DNA of 64,000 bases from Rhodocyclaceae bacterium (GTDB lineage Bacteria; Pseudomonadota; Gammaproteobacteria; Burkholderiales; Rhodocyclaceae): assembly GCA_019455325.1 (NCBI GenBank), contig JACFMQ010000003.1, positions 186,001-250,000 of the forward strand. The letters are read 5' to 3'. Below, one piece after another: positions 1 through 9,607 of the stretch. The position numbers and the translations under genes are program-made. The first letter of the stretch is position 1, and each line of letters begins with the position of its first letter. The notes under the pieces were generated by a model. That model did no database searches and was not told the origin of the DNA. It saw only the letters and a program-made list of their open reading frames with translations.

Positions 1-3000
1 GCGCCAGCTCGATCTCGACCTGCGCGTCGCCCTTCGGGTTGCGGAAGGTGTTCACGCCGATGATCGGGTACGAGCCGTCGTGCTTGCGGTGCTCGTAGTA
101 GAGCGACTCCTCCTGGATCTTGCCGCGCTGGTAGCCGGTCTCCATGGCGCCGAGCACGCCGCCGCGGCCGGCGATGGCCTCGAACTCCTTGAGCACCGCC
201 TCCTCGACCAGATCGGTCAGCTCGTCGAAGACGAAGGCGCCCTGGTTCGGGTTCTCGTTCTTGGCGACGCCCCATTCGCGGTTGATGATGAGCTGGATGG
301 CCATAGCGCGGCGCACCGACTCGTCGGTCGGCGTCGTGATCGCCTCGTCGTAGGCGTTGGTGTGCAGGCTGTTGCAGTTGTCGTAGATGGCGATCAGCGC
401 CTGCAGCGTCGTGCGGATGTCGTTGAAGTCCATCTCCTGCGCGTGCAGCGAGCGGCCGGAGGTCTGGACGTGGTACTTGAGCTTCTGGCTGCGCTCGTTG
501 GCGCCGTACTTGTTCTTCATCGCCACCGCCCAGATGCGGCGGGCGACGCGGCCGATCACCGAGTACTCGGGGTCCATGCCGTTGGAGAAGAAGAACGACA
601 GGTTCGGCGCGAAGTCGTCGATGTGCATGCCGCGCGCCAGATACGCCTCGACGTAGGTGAAGCCGTTGGCCAGCGTGAAGGCGAGCTGCGAGATCGGGTT
701 CGCGCCGGCCTCGGCGATGTGGTAGCCGGAGATCGACACCGAGTAGAAGTTCCGCACGTCGTTGTGCACGAAGAACTCCTGGATGTCGCCCATCATCTTC
801 AGCGCGAACTCGGTCGAGAAGATGCAGGTGTTCTGGCCCTGGTCCTCCTTGAGGATGTCGGCCTGCACCGTGCCGCGCACGGAAGACAGCACCCACTCGC
901 GGATCTTCTGCGCCTCGTCCTCGGTCGGCTCGCGGCCGTTGTCGGCGCGGAACTTGTCGAGCTGCTGGTCGATCGCGGTGTTGAAGAAGCAGGCGAGGAT
1001 GATCGGCGCCGGGCCGTTGATGGTCATCGACACCGAGGTGGTCGGGCAGCACAGGTCGAAGCCGTCGTAGAGCACCTTCATGTCGTCGAGCGTGGCGATC
1101 GACACGCCGGAGTTGCCGATCTTGCCGTAGATGTCCGGGCGCTCGTCCGGGTCGCAGCCGTACAGCGTCACCGAGTCGAAGGCGGTAGAGAGACGATGCG
1201 CCGGCATGCCCTCGGACACCTTCTTGAAGCGGCGGTTGGTGCGGAAGGCGTCGCCCTCGCCGGCGAACATGCGCGTCGGGTCCTCATTCTCGCGCTTGAA
1301 GGCGAAGACGCCGGCGGTGAACGGGAAGGAGCCGGGCACGTTCTCCTTCATCAGGAAGCGCAGGACCTCGCCGTCGTCCTTGAAGGCGGGCAGCACCACC
1401 TTGCGGATCTTGGTGCCGGACAGCGACTCGGTGACGAGCTTGGTGCGGATTTCCTTGTCGCGGATCTTCACCACGTATTCGTCGCCGGAGTAGGCTCTGA
1501 CCGTGTCCGGCCACATCTCCAGCAGCTTCTTCGCCTTGGCGTCGAGCTGGCCGTCCTTCCAGGTAATCAGCTCGTCGAAGTCCTTTGCCGGTTTGTCGCA
1601 GCCCTCGAAGATGGCTTTCGCCGTGCGCAGCGACTGGCGCTCGCGGGCGAGCGTCGACTGCTGCTCGACGTGCTGGTGGTAGGCGCGCACGGCCTCGGCG
1701 ATCTCGGCGAGGTAGCGCACGCGCTTCACCGGCACGATGGCGCGCGAACCGGACGAGTGCTTCACCGCCACCGCCGGCAGCCTGCCCGGCTGGAGCTGCA
1801 GGCCGAATTCGGCGAGCTTCGGCGTCAGCGCCTGGTAGAGCGCGGTGACGCCGTCGTCGTTGAAGCGCGCGGCCTGCGTGCCGAACACCGGCATCTCGTC
1901 GGTCGGCGTGCTGAACAGCTCGCGGTTGCGCTGGTACTGCTTTCGGACGTCGCGCAGCGCGTCCTCGGCGCCCTTGCGGTCGAACTTGTTGATGGCGACG
2001 AAGTCGGCGAAGTCGAGCATGTCGATCTTCTCCAACTGCGACGCGGCGCCGAACTCCGGCGTCATCACGTAGAGCGAGGCGTCGACGAAGGGCACGATCG
2101 CCGCGTCGCCCTGGCCGATGCCCGAGGTCTCGACGATCACCAGGTCGAAGCCGGAGAGCTTGCAGGCGGCGATCACCTCCGGCAGCGCGGCGGAGATTTC
2201 GCTGCCGGTGTCGCGCGTCGCCAGCGAACGCATATAGATGTTCGGGTGCTCGATCGCGTTCATGCGGATGCGGTCGCCCAGGAGCGCGCCGCCGGTGCGC
2301 TTCCTCGACGGGTCGATGGAAACGATGGCGATCGAAAGCCGGTCGCCCTGGTCGAGGCGGAAGCGGCGCACCAGCTCGTCGGTGAGCGAGGACTTGCCGG
2401 CGCCGCCGGTGCCGGTGATGCCGAGCACCGGCGTCTGCACCGCGGCGGCGGCCTCGATCAGCTCTTTCCTGACGCCGTCGCCGTAGACGCCGTTCTCCAG
2501 CCCGGTGATGACCCACGCCAGCGCCCGGCGCTCGCCCGAGCGCAGCGCGTCGAGCGCCGCCTCGGCGGCCGGCACGGTCGGCCCGAAGTCGACGTCGCAC
2601 TGCGCCACGACGTCGTTGATCATGCCCTGCAGCCCCATGCTCTGCCCGTCCTCGGGCGAGTAGATGCGGTTCACGCCGTAGGCGTGCAGCTCGGAAATCT
2701 CGGCCGGCACGATGACGCCGCCGCCGCCGCCGAAGACCTTGATGTTGGCGCCGCCGCCAGCCTTCAAGAGGTCGATCATGTACTTGAAGAACTCGACGTG
2801 GCCGCCCTGGTACGAGGTGATGGCGATGCCCTGCACGTCCTCCTGCAGCGCGGCGTTCACGATCTCCTGCACCGAGCGGTTGTGGCCGAGGTGGATGACC
2901 TCGGCGCCGGTCGCCTGCAGGATGCGGCGCATGATGTTGATCGAGGCGTCGTGGCCGTCGAACAGCGAGGCGGCGGTGACGAAGCGCACCTTGTTCTTCG

Positions 3001-3043
3001 GCTTGTACGGGCTGATCTTCTTGGCGATGGACAGGTCGGTCAT
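1..3043 (-). CDS. icmF: Fused isobutyryl-CoA mutase (IcmF), 3' end outside window
   Basis: Adenosylcobalamin-dependent acyl-CoA mutase that interconverts isobutyryl-CoA and n-butyryl-CoA, with its G-protein chaperone built in. About 1014 residues are visible and the C-terminus runs off the left edge. Domain order: N-terminal B12-binding domain with the DGHDAS motif near residue 30; a MeaI-type GTPase domain with P-loop [12 protein letters not shown] near residue 200; then the mutase TIM barrel, with [14 protein letters not shown] and [11 protein letters not shown]. This order is specific to IcmF rather than to two-subunit methylmalonyl-CoA mutase. The start is the ATG at 3043. It lies 42 bp downstream of the thioesterase gene on the same strand, so the two probably form an operon. 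Activity on other short branched acyl-CoAs cannot be excluded. Confidence 0.95.
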   Translation of the reverse strand, partial: MTDLSIAKKISPYKPKNKVRFVTAASLFDGHDASINIMRRILQATGAEVIHLGHNRSVQEIVNAALQEDVQGIAITSYQGGHVEFFKYMIDLLKAGGGANIKVFGGGGGVIVPAEISELHAYGVNRIYSPEDGQSMGLQGMINDVVAQCDVDFGPTVPAAEAALDALRSGERRALAWVITGLENGVYGDGVRKELIEAAAAVQTPVLGITGTGGAGKSSLTDELVRRFRLDQGDRLSIAIVSIDPSRKRTGGALLGDRIRMNAIEHPNIYMRSLATRDTGSEISAALPEVIAACKLSGFDLVIVETSGIGQGDAAIVPFVDASLYVMTPEFGAASQLEKIDMLDFADFVAINKFDRKGAEDALRDVRKQYQRNRELFSTPTDEMPVFGTQAARFNDDGVTALYQALTPKLAEFGLQLQPGRLPAVAVKHSSGSRAIVPVKRVRYLAEIAEAVRAYHQHVEQQSTLARERQSLRTAKAIFEGCDKPAKDFDELITWKDGQLDAKAKKLLEMWPDTVRAYSGDEYVVKIRDKEIRTKLVTESLSGTKIRKVVLPAFKDDGEVLRFLMKENVPGSFPFTAGVFAFKRENEDPTRMFAGEGDAFRTNRRFKKVSEGMPAHRLSTAFDSVTLYGCDPDERPDIYGKIGNSGVSIATLDDMKVLYDGFDLCCPTTSVSMTINGPAPIILACFFNTAIDQQLDKFRADNGREPTEDEAQKIREWVLSSVRGTVQADILKEDQGQNTCIFSTEFALKMMGDIQEFFVHNDVRNFYSVSISGYHIAEAGANPISQLAFTLANGFTYVEAYLARGMHIDDFAPNLSFFFSNGMDPEYSVIGRVARRIWAVAMKNKYGANERSQKLKYHVQTSGRSLHAQEMDFNDIRTTLQALIAIYDNCNSLHTNAYDEAITTPTDESVRRAMAIQLIINREWGVAKNENPNQGAFVFDELTDLVEEAVLKEFEAIAGRGGVLGAMETGYQRGKIQEESLYYEHRKHDGSYPIIGVNTFRNPKGDAQVEIELA

Positions 3044-3085
3044 GGCGTTACTCCAATCCGCGGGGTCTTTCGGCTTCGTGCGCGC

Positions 3086-3547
3086 TCAGGCGCCGAAGTT
3101 CTCGGGCATCTGCAGCGCGACGACCTCGCCGCGCGCGGTGGCGACGCCCTCGGCATAGACGGTCGCCTCGACGACCACCTTGCGCCCCTTGATCTCCTTC
3201 ACGCGGCCGCGGATCTCCAGCTCGGGGCCGAGCGGCGTCGGCTTGAGATAGGACACGTTCAGCGCGCCGGTGACGAAGCGCAACTGCGGCTCGCTGCCCA
3301 TTTCCCGCCCTTCGGCGCGGTAGGTCGCGGCGGCCGCGGTGCCGGTACCGTGGCAGTCGATCAGCGAGGCCAGAAGGCCGCCGTAGACGAAGCCGGGCAC
3401 GGCGGTGTGGTACGGCTCGGGCGTGAAGCGGGTGACGGTCTCGTCGCCGTCCCAGAAGGTGCGGATGCGGTGGCCGTGCTCGTTCCTGCTGCCGCAGCCG
3501 TAGCAGTACGACAGGTTTTCCGGGTAACAGTCCTGAAAGGCTTTCAT
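3086..3547 (-). CDS. Hotdog-fold acyl-CoA thioesterase (PaaI-like)
   Basis: 153-residue single hotdog-domain protein, predicted cytoplasmic, likely hydrolysing an acyl-CoA thioester. The N-terminus carries a CYGCG pair of cysteines typical of this subgroup. The centre has VYGGLLASLIDCHGTGTA, the hotdog helix with the HGG-like and Asp-containing active region, and the second half has the strand NVSYLKPTPLG. It precedes icmF on the same strand by 42 bp, so it may trim CoA esters from the same branched-chain or short-chain acyl-CoA pathway. The start at 3547 is the first ATG of the frame and gives the usual family length. The exact substrate cannot be read from sequence. Confidence 0.85.
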   Translation of the reverse strand: MKAFQDCYPENLSYCYGCGSRNEHGHRIRTFWDGDETVTRFTPEPYHTAVPGFVYGGLLASLIDCHGTGTAAAATYRAEGREMGSEPQLRFVTGALNVSYLKPTPLGPELEIRGRVKEIKGRKVVVEATVYAEGVATARGEVVALQMPENFGA

Positions 3548-3684
3548 GCGGGTTCGCCTCGCGCTTTTTCACATCGCTGCATCCTACGCCCGGCGAAAAC
3601 CCCCTGCCAGTGCGGGAGAAACCCAAAATCGTGCAAAATACGCCAAATGTAAACAGGACGACAATTGCACCAGAAAGCCAAGCC
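3548..3684. promoter_or_regulatory. Divergent intergenic region between thioesterase-icmF and the AraC-type regulator
   Basis: 137 bp between the oppositely oriented thioesterase and regulator genes. It is visibly more A/T-rich around 3625-3675 (runs such as gtgcaaaatacgcc and aaatgtaaac) than the flanking coding DNA, as expected of promoters. It is the natural place for an AraC-family operator, but I see no clear paired operator half-sites. Confidence 0.45.
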
Positions 3685-4737
3685 ATGGCGGATGAATCGG
3701 TAAAGATTGCAAAACCCGCCACACCTTCGATGCTGCGCGGAACCGTGGCGCCGGCCTTCGTCCGCGGCATGCTGGCCGGCGCCGTGCACCATGGGCACGA
3801 TCCCGCCGCGCTGCTCGCCGCCGTCGGCATCGCGCCCGACTGCCTGACCGACGAGCGGGCGCGCGTGCCGCTCGCCGGCTACGCGGCGCTCTACAACCAC
3901 GTGAACGCCGTGCTCGACGACGAAGCCTTCGGCCTCTTCCCGACGCCGATGCGCGTCGGCTGCTTCGAGTTCCTGTGCCGGGCGACGATCACCGCGCCGC
4001 AGCTCGGCGAGGCGCTGGCGCGCGCCGCCCGCTTCCTGCGCACGCAGTTGCCGGAAATGGAGATCGCCGTCGTCCGCGACGGCGGCAGCGCGCTGCTGAC
4101 CATTACCGAGACGCGGCCGCTGGCGGTCGGCCGCGTGTTCGCCCACGAATGGCTGCTGCGCCTGCTGCACGGCCTCGCCTGCTGGCTGGTCGGGCGCGGC
4201 GTCGCGCTCGACGCCGTCGATTTTCCCTACCCGCGCCCGGCGCACGCCGACGATTACGCGCTGATCTACACCGCCAACAGCCGCTTCAACGCGCCGCGGC
4301 TGGCCGCGCGGCTGGCCGCCAACCTGCTCGAACTGCCGGTGCGCCGCGACGAGGCGGCGCTGCGGCGCTTCCTCGACGGCGCGCCGGGCCGGCTGAGCAT
4401 GCTCTACCGCAACGACCGCGAACTGGTCATGCGCGTGCGCGACCACCTGCGCGCGGCGCTGCCCGAGATGCCGGAGATGGCGACGACGGCGGCGGCGCTG
4501 CGCATGACGCCGCGCACGCTGAACCGCCGGCTGGAGGAGGAAGGATCGAGCTTCCGCGCGATCCGGGACGCGCTGCGCCGCGACCTGGCGCTGTCGCGCA
4601 TCGCCAAGGCGCGGCAGCCGCTCGCCGACCTCGCCGCCGACCTCGGCTACGCCGATCCGTCCGCCTTCTACCGCGCCTTCGTCGGCTGGACCGGCGTCTC
4701 GCCGAGCGCCTACCGCCGGCGGCTGCGCGGCGGCTGA
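3685..4737 (+). CDS. AraC-family transcriptional regulator
   Basis: 350-residue regulator from the ATG at 3685; the frame stays open upstream to a GTG at 3610. The N-terminal two thirds match the arabinose-binding-like domain found in AraC regulators of the OruR/MmsR type (FARDE-like segments, RVGCFEFLCRATITAPQLGEAL). The C-terminal ~100 residues form two helix-turn-helix motifs (MATTAAALRMTPRTLNRRLE and LADLAADLGYADPSAFYRAF) ending in the GVSPSAYRRR signature. It is transcribed divergently from the thioesterase-icmF pair, so it probably controls them in response to an acyl or amino-acid-derived metabolite. That role is inferred from position. Confidence 0.85.
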   Translation: MADESVKIAKPATPSMLRGTVAPAFVRGMLAGAVHHGHDPAALLAAVGIAPDCLTDERARVPLAGYAALYNHVNAVLDDEAFGLFPTPMRVGCFEFLCRATITAPQLGEALARAARFLRTQLPEMEIAVVRDGGSALLTITETRPLAVGRVFAHEWLLRLLHGLACWLVGRGVALDAVDFPYPRPAHADDYALIYTANSRFNAPRLAARLAANLLELPVRRDEAALRRFLDGAPGRLSMLYRNDRELVMRVRDHLRAALPEMPEMATTAAALRMTPRTLNRRLEEEGSSFRAIRDALRRDLALSRIAKARQPLADLAADLGYADPSAFYRAFVGWTGVSPSAYRRRLRGG

Positions 4738-4938
4738 GCGGCAGCCCGCGCGACGGGGGGGCTTGTACTTCCGCCAACAAGCCCGCATACTGCGCGCCAC
4801 GGGTTTTATCAAGCAGTGCGACAGCGGCTCAACGCCGTGCCTCTTTCAGCGGTACTCCAGTTCGGCAGCTCTCCTCTTGATTCCGTAGTTTCGGGCATTC
4901 GTCCGCTTTTTATTTTGTTTTTCAAGGAAGCTATCAAC
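4738..4938 (+). promoter_or_regulatory. Promoter and long 5' leader of the cold-shock gene
   Basis: 201 bp without a gene before the cold-shock start. The last ~60 bp are U-rich (tttttattttgtttttc) and end in a purine-rich ribosome site aaggaag, 8 bases before the ATG. Long structured U-rich leaders are typical of cspA-type mRNAs, whose translation is temperature dependent. No conserved cold-box could be assigned with confidence. Confidence 0.5.
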
Positions 4939-5145
4939 ATGGCAAACGGTACCGTCAAGTGGTTCAACGACGCGAAGGGTTTCGGTTTCATCACTCCGGA
5001 TGACGGCGGCGAGGATCTCTTCGCTCACTTCTCCGCGATTCAGGGCAACGGCTTCAAGTCGCTCAAGGAAAACCAGAAGGTGAGCTTCGACGTCGTCACC
5101 GGCCCGAAGGGCAAGCAGGCCGCCAACATCCGCGCGGCCGAATAA
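4939..5145 (+). CDS. cspA: Cold-shock protein (CspA family)
   Basis: 68-residue single cold-shock domain that binds single-stranded RNA and DNA and melts mRNA structure. The sequence carries RNP1-like KGFGFITP and RNP2-like DLFAHFSAI, with the usual N-terminus [14 protein letters not shown]. The upstream frame is open to 4816, but the ATG at 4939 has a good Shine-Dalgarno site (aaggaag) and gives exactly the family length. It is monocistronic: it has its own leader and is followed 25 bp later by a strong terminator. Which csp paralogue it is cannot be decided, so the symbol is generic. Confidence 0.95.
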   Translation: MANGTVKWFNDAKGFGFITPDDGGEDLFAHFSAIQGNGFKSLKENQKVSFDVVTGPKGKQAANIRAAE

Positions 5146-5170
5146 GCAGCCACGCGCTGACGCGACACGA

Positions 5171-5200
5171 AGGGCCGGGACACTCCCGGCCCTTTTTCTT
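5171..5200 (+). terminator. Rho-independent terminator of the cold-shock gene
   Basis: Perfect 10-bp stem agggccggga / tcccggccct around a 3-base loop (5171-5193), followed directly by tttttctt. It lies 25 bp after the cold-shock stop codon. Confidence 0.92.
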
Positions 5201-5264
5201 TCCGGCGGGCAAACGCGAGGGAATGCAGTTGCGGGGGGTGGGCAGACGCGGCCCCGGATGCCGC

Positions 5265-6254
5265 CTACGCCTGGACGCTGACCGTTCCGCCGACCGCCGC
5301 GCCCGCCGTGGCGGAGACGGCAGGCGCCGTTGCACCGGCGGCATCGTAGGTGCCGGCGGCAATAGTCGGCACGGCGGGGGCGTCGTCGCCGAGCTGCTTC
5401 TCCAGTTCGCTCAGGGATTTCTCGATGGCGCGAACGTCGCGGTCATCCTTGGGAAGTCTTGCCTTCAGCATGGCCAGTGCGCCCTTCAGTTCCTTGCGCG
5501 CTTCGTCCAGCACCCGGCGCAGTTGGCTATCGCTCTCCGATCCTTTCTGCGCCCTCGCGCCACGCAGGTTGACTCGCCCGGTCTGTCGCTCTTCGCGCGC
5601 CTGTTGCTCCGCTTTCTCCGCCTGCGCCGCTGCGCGCTCCATCCCGGCGAGCTGCTGCGCCTCTGCCGGCGCCCCGGCTTCGCTCTCGCTTCCGTCGGCG
5701 GCCGCCTCGTCCTCGTTCTCCCCCGAGCTTGCCTGGCTCGCGGCGGATACGGCAGCCGTCGCCGCCGCGCCTTCGGATGCGGTGCCCTGGGCGGCACTGC
5801 TGGCGTCGGCGCTCGTACCGCCGGCGGCAAGACCTGCGCGCGCAGCCGAATCGCCTGCGCCACCGCCGCTGTCGTTGCCCAATTCCTTCGCCAGCGCGGT
5901 CAACTGCCGGGCGATGGCGCGCAACTGGCGAGCGAAGGCTTTGGCCTGCTCGGGCGTGGCGCCGATCATCAGTTTCTTGAGCAGTTGCAGTTGCCGGCGA
6001 AGCTCGTCCGCCTTCCGGGTCGCTGCCTGCTTGCGGACTTCCGAAGCGCTGGACGACGATTCGCGCAGCCAGGACAGGACTTCCTGCAGGCCGCGCAACA
6101 ATTTTCCGTCCTCCTTCTCGCGCTCGCTCTTTTGCGCGATTCCGTCGTCGGCGACGCGGACCGTCGCCGCCTCCTGCCGGCGCACGGCGGCATCGGTGGC
6201 GCGGGGAGACTGGGTGACGCGCAGCAGCGCGGAAGCGGATGACGTGACTTGCAT
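5265..6254 (-). CDS. Hypothetical Ala/Glu-rich coiled-coil protein
   Basis: 329 residues, function not recognised. There is no signal peptide or membrane segment. Residues ~45-135 are strongly helical and charged (KSEREKEDGKLLRGLQEVLS, RRQLQLLKKLMIGATPEQAK), as is a second block near 200-285 (RAAAQAEKAEQQAREERQ, then DEARKELKGALAMLKARL). They are joined by a low-complexity Ala/Ser/Gly/Glu linker, and the tail is Ala/Thr/Val-rich. A start at 6254 is the first ATG of the frame. The antisense frame is also open along much of this length because of GC-rich codon structure, but the reverse-strand frame has the more protein-like helical pattern. A scaffold or cell-structure role is possible but unsupported. 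Confidence 0.6.
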   Translation of the reverse strand: MQVTSSASALLRVTQSPRATDAAVRRQEAATVRVADDGIAQKSEREKEDGKLLRGLQEVLSWLRESSSSASEVRKQAATRKADELRRQLQLLKKLMIGATPEQAKAFARQLRAIARQLTALAKELGNDSGGGAGDSAARAGLAAGGTSADASSAAQGTASEGAAATAAVSAASQASSGENEDEAAADGSESEAGAPAEAQQLAGMERAAAQAEKAEQQAREERQTGRVNLRGARAQKGSESDSQLRRVLDEARKELKGALAMLKARLPKDDRDVRAIEKSLSELEKQLGDDAPAVPTIAAGTYDAAGATAPAVSATAGAAVGGTVSVQA

Positions 6255-6320
6255 GGCCCTGCCGTCGAAAACCTCGTTCGGTCTTCAACGGCCGGCCGGC
6301 GGGAAACTTGAAAGGGCGGC

Positions 6321-6337
6321 GGCGCCGGGCCGGCGCC
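6321..6337 (-). terminator. Possible weak terminator after glmS
   Basis: GC-only inverted repeat with 8-bp arms (GGCGCCGG / CCGGCGCC) immediately after the glmS stop. On the reverse strand it is followed by a C-rich stretch and only a short interrupted T tract (ccctttcaagttt), so termination is likely to be weak. Confidence 0.4.
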
Positions 6338-6340
6338 GGC

Positions 6341-8167
6341 TCACTCGACGGTGACGGATTTCGCCAGGTTGCGCGGCTTGTCCACGTCCGTGCCCTTGAC
6401 CAGGGCCACGTGGTACGACAGCAGTTGCAGCGGCACGACGTGCAGCAGCGCCGACAGCGCGCCGTAGTGCTCGGGCAGACGCAGCACGTGCACGCCCTCG
6501 GAATCGGCGATCTCGGAGTCGGCGTCGGCGAAGACGAACAGTTCGCCGCCGCGCGCACGCACTTCCTGCAGGTTCGACTTCAGCTTTTCCAGCAGCGCGT
6601 CGTTCGGCGCCACGGCGATCACCGGCATGTCCTTGTCGACCAGCGCCAGCGGCCCGTGCTTGAGTTCGCCGGCCGGGTACGCCTCGGCGTGGATGTAGGA
6701 GATTTCCTTGAGCTTCAGCGCGCCTTCGAGGGCGATCGGGTAGTGCCGGCCGCGGCCGAGGAAGAGCGCGTGCTGCTTGCCGCCGAACAGGCGCGCCCAG
6801 TCCTTGATCGCCGGTTCGAGGTCGAGCACCTTCTGCACGGCCGCCGGCACGTGGCGCAGCGCCTTCAGCTCGCGCGCCTCGGCCGCGGCGTCGAGGCGGC
6901 CGCGCAGCCGGGCGAGCACCAGCGTCAGCAGGTAGAGCGCGGCGAGCTGCGTGGTGAACGCCTTGGTCGAGGCGACGCCGATCTCCGGGCCGGCGCGGGT
7001 GATGAAGCGCAGCGCCGTCTCGCGCACCAGCGACGACTCGGGCACATTGCAAATGGCCAGCGTGCGCGTCATGCCGAGCGACCTGGCGTGCTGCAGCGCG
7101 GCCAGCGTGTCGGCCGTCTCGCCGGACTGCGAGATGGTGACGACCAGCGTCTCCGGGTCGGGCACGCTGTCGCGGTAGCGGTACTCGCTGGCAATCTCGA
7201 CCGCGCAGGGGATGCCGGCGATGGCTTCCAGCCAGTAGCGGGCGACCAGGCCGGCGTGCCAACTGGTACCGCAGGCGAGGATCAGCACCTGGCGCGCGCC
7301 CTGCAGCGCATCCGCGGCCGCGGCGCCGAAGAGGCCCGGTTGCAGCGACCGGGCGGCGCCGACCATCTCCAGCGTGTTGGCCAGCGCGTCCGGCTGCTCG
7401 AAGATTTCCTTCTGCATGTAGTGGTCGTAGGTGCCCAGCTCGACGGCGTCGGCCGAGAGCTGCGACTCGATCACCGGCCGCTCGACCGGCGTGCCGTCGA
7501 TGCGCGCGATGCGCTGGCCGTCGCGGCGGATCTCGGCGCAGTCGCCGTTTTCCAGGTAGACCATGCGCCGCGTCACCTGCAGCAGCGCCGAGGCGTCGGA
7601 GGCGGCATAGCAGCCGTCGTCGGCGAGCCCGAGCAGCAGCGGCGAACCCTCGCGGGCGACGACGACGCGGCTCGGATCGTCCTCGCGCATCACCGCCAGC
7701 GCGTAGGCGCCTTCCAGCTCGGCGAGCGCGGCGCGCACCGCATCGAACAGGTCGGGCACGCTTTTCAGCTTCTTCTCGACGAGGTGGGCGACCACTTCGG
7801 TGTCGGTGTCCGAGGTGAAGGCGTAGCCGTCGGCCTTCAGCCGCTCGCGCAGCGCCTCGTGGTTTTCGATGATGCCGTTGTGCACCACGGCCAGCCCGCC
7901 GGAGACGTGCGGGTGCGCGTTGCGCTCGCTGGGCACGCCGTGCGTCGCCCAGCGCGTGTGCGCGATGCCGGTGGTGCCGGCCGCCCGGACCGCGTCCGCC
8001 TGCGCCGCCAGCTCGGCGACGCGGCCGACGGCGCGCAGCCGCTGCAGGCCGCCGTTGAGCACGGCCAGGCCGGCCGAGTCGTAGCCGCGGTATTCGAGCT
8101 TCCGCAGCCCTTCGAGGAGGACGGGGACGACGTTGCGGTCGGCGACCGCGGCGACGATGCCACACAT
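6341..8167 (-). CDS. glmS: Glutamine--fructose-6-phosphate aminotransferase (isomerising)
   Basis: 608 residues, full length. It makes glucosamine-6-phosphate from fructose-6-phosphate and glutamine, the first step toward UDP-GlcNAc for peptidoglycan and lipid A. The N-terminus [13 protein letters not shown] exposes the catalytic Cys2 of the Ntn-type glutaminase domain, and [12 protein letters not shown] follows. Two SIS sugar-isomerase domains come next ([11 protein letters not shown] and [35 protein letters not shown]). The C-terminus [13 protein letters not shown] is the conserved end that closes the sugar site. glmU lies 9 bp upstream on the same strand, so the two form a glmU-glmS operon. 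No ribozyme-like leader is possible in a 9-bp gap. Confidence 0.98.
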   Translation of the reverse strand: MCGIVAAVADRNVVPVLLEGLRKLEYRGYDSAGLAVLNGGLQRLRAVGRVAELAAQADAVRAAGTTGIAHTRWATHGVPSERNAHPHVSGGLAVVHNGIIENHEALRERLKADGYAFTSDTDTEVVAHLVEKKLKSVPDLFDAVRAALAELEGAYALAVMREDDPSRVVVAREGSPLLLGLADDGCYAASDASALLQVTRRMVYLENGDCAEIRRDGQRIARIDGTPVERPVIESQLSADAVELGTYDHYMQKEIFEQPDALANTLEMVGAARSLQPGLFGAAAADALQGARQVLILACGTSWHAGLVARYWLEAIAGIPCAVEIASEYRYRDSVPDPETLVVTISQSGETADTLAALQHARSLGMTRTLAICNVPESSLVRETALRFITRAGPEIGVASTKAFTTQLAALYLLTLVLARLRGRLDAAAEARELKALRHVPAAVQKVLDLEPAIKDWARLFGGKQHALFLGRGRHYPIALEGALKLKEISYIHAEAYPAGELKHGPLALVDKDMPVIAVAPNDALLEKLKSNLQEVRARGGELFVFADADSEIADSEGVHVLRLPEHYGALSALLHVVPLQLLSYHVALVKGTDVDKPRNLAKSVTVE

Positions 8168-8176
8168 GGGATCAGC

Positions 8177-9544
8177 TCACTTCTTCGGTTTCTTGACGGG
8201 ACGCTGCCAGCCGGGAAGGCTGAGCTGCTTCGCGCGCGAGACGGTCAGCGTCTCCGGCGGCGCGTCGCGGGTCAATGTCGTGCCGGCGCCGAGCGTGGCG
8301 CCGCGGCCGACCGTGACCGGCGCCACCAACTGCGTGTCGGACCCGATGAAGGCGTCGTCTTCGATCACCGTCAGGTGCTTGTTGGCGCCGTCGTAGTTGC
8401 AGGTGATGGTGCCGGCGCCGATGTTCACGCGCTCGCCGACCTTCGCGTCGCCGACGTAGGCGAGGTGGTTGGCCTTGGACTGCGCGGCGATGGTGCTGTT
8501 CTTCACTTCGACGAAGTTGCCGATGTGCACCTCGGGCCCGAGCTCGGCACCGGGACGCAGCCGGGCGTACGGGCCGACCACGCAGTCCGGGCCGACGACG
8601 GCGTCTTCCAGATGGCTGAAGGCGGCGATGCGCGCACCGGCGCCGACCCGGACGTTCTTCAGCACGCAGTTGGGGCCGACGTCGACGGCCTCGGCCAGCT
8701 CGACGCGGCCTTCGAACACGCAGTTGACGTCGATCGCCACGTCGCGCCCGCAGGCGAGTTCGCCGCGCACGTCGAGGCGCGCCGGGTCGGCCAGCCGCAC
8801 GCCGGCTTCCAGCAGATCCTGCGCGATGCGCCGCTGCTGCACGCGTTCGAGCTCGGCGAGCTGCACCTTGCTGTTCACGCCGAGCACCTCCCATTCGCCG
8901 TCCGGCTGCGCGGCGTTCACCGGCACGCCCTCGGCGACGGCGGCGGCGACGACGTCGGTCAGGTAGTACTCGCCCTGCGCGTTGTCGTTCGAGAGCGCGG
9001 CCAGCCAGCCGGCCAGCCGCGCCGTCGGGATGGCCATGATGCCGGTGTTCACCTCGCGGATGGCCTTCTCCTCGGCCGTCGCGTCCTTCTGCTCGACGAT
9101 GCGCACGACGCGGCCGGCGCCGTCGCGCACGATGCGGCCGTAGCCGGTCGGGTCGGCGAGTTCGACGGTGAGCACGGCCAGCCCGTCTTGCGCCGCCTTG
9201 AGCAGGCGCCGCAGGGTTTCCGGCCGGGTCAGCGGCACGTCGCCGTAGAGCACCAGCGTCGTGCCGTCGCCGGCGAGCTGCGGCAGCGCCTGCTGCACCG
9301 CGTGGCCGGTGCCGAGCTGCGGCGCCTGCAGGGCCCAGCGCAGGTCGGCGTCGGGCAGCGCGGCGCGGACGGCGTCGCCGCCGTGGCCGTAGACCACGCA
9401 CAGCCGGACCGGCGACAGGCTGCGTGCGGTGTCGATGACGTGGCGGACGAGCGCCTTGCCGGCGATCGGATGCAGAACCTTCGGCAGGTTCGAGTGCATG
9501 CGCTTGCCCTGGCCGGCGGCGAGGATGACGACGTTGAGGTTCAT
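8177..9544 (-). CDS. glmU: Bifunctional GlmU: GlcN-1-P acetyltransferase / GlcNAc-1-P uridyltransferase
   Basis: 455 residues. It catalyses the last two cytoplasmic steps to UDP-GlcNAc. The N-terminal nucleotidyltransferase domain begins [16 protein letters not shown], with [15 protein letters not shown]. The usual LAAGxGTRM motif has Lys where Thr is common, a change that may be tolerated. The C-terminal half is a left-handed beta helix of hexapeptide repeats ([35 protein letters not shown]) with the acetyltransferase region [20 protein letters not shown]. It is followed after 9 bp by glmS, the enzyme two steps earlier in the same pathway. The 63-bp gap to the membrane winged-helix gene upstream leaves little room for an independent promoter. 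Confidence 0.98.
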   Translation of the reverse strand: MNLNVVILAAGQGKRMHSNLPKVLHPIAGKALVRHVIDTARSLSPVRLCVVYGHGGDAVRAALPDADLRWALQAPQLGTGHAVQQALPQLAGDGTTLVLYGDVPLTRPETLRRLLKAAQDGLAVLTVELADPTGYGRIVRDGAGRVVRIVEQKDATAEEKAIREVNTGIMAIPTARLAGWLAALSNDNAQGEYYLTDVVAAAVAEGVPVNAAQPDGEWEVLGVNSKVQLAELERVQQRRIAQDLLEAGVRLADPARLDVRGELACGRDVAIDVNCVFEGRVELAEAVDVGPNCVLKNVRVGAGARIAAFSHLEDAVVGPDCVVGPYARLRPGAELGPEVHIGNFVEVKNSTIAAQSKANHLAYVGDAKVGERVNIGAGTITCNYDGANKHLTVIEDDAFIGSDTQLVAPVTVGRGATLGAGTTLTRDAPPETLTVSRAKQLSLPGWQRPVKKPKK

Positions 9545-9607
9545 GGCATGGATGCGACGCGCCTGGCGGCGCCGCCGGCGTGCGGCGCCGGTTGTCCGGA
9601 CGGGAGA

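Noticed and set aside
80-3652. Long open frame on the + strand across icmF
   Set aside because: It is the antisense of a clear B12 mutase. Its translation is Arg/Ala/Val/Leu-rich without any domain, as expected from third-position GC bias.
8168-8176. glmS ribozyme or riboswitch
   Set aside because: Only 9 bp separate glmU and glmS, too short for the element, which is also a feature of Gram-positive glmS leaders.
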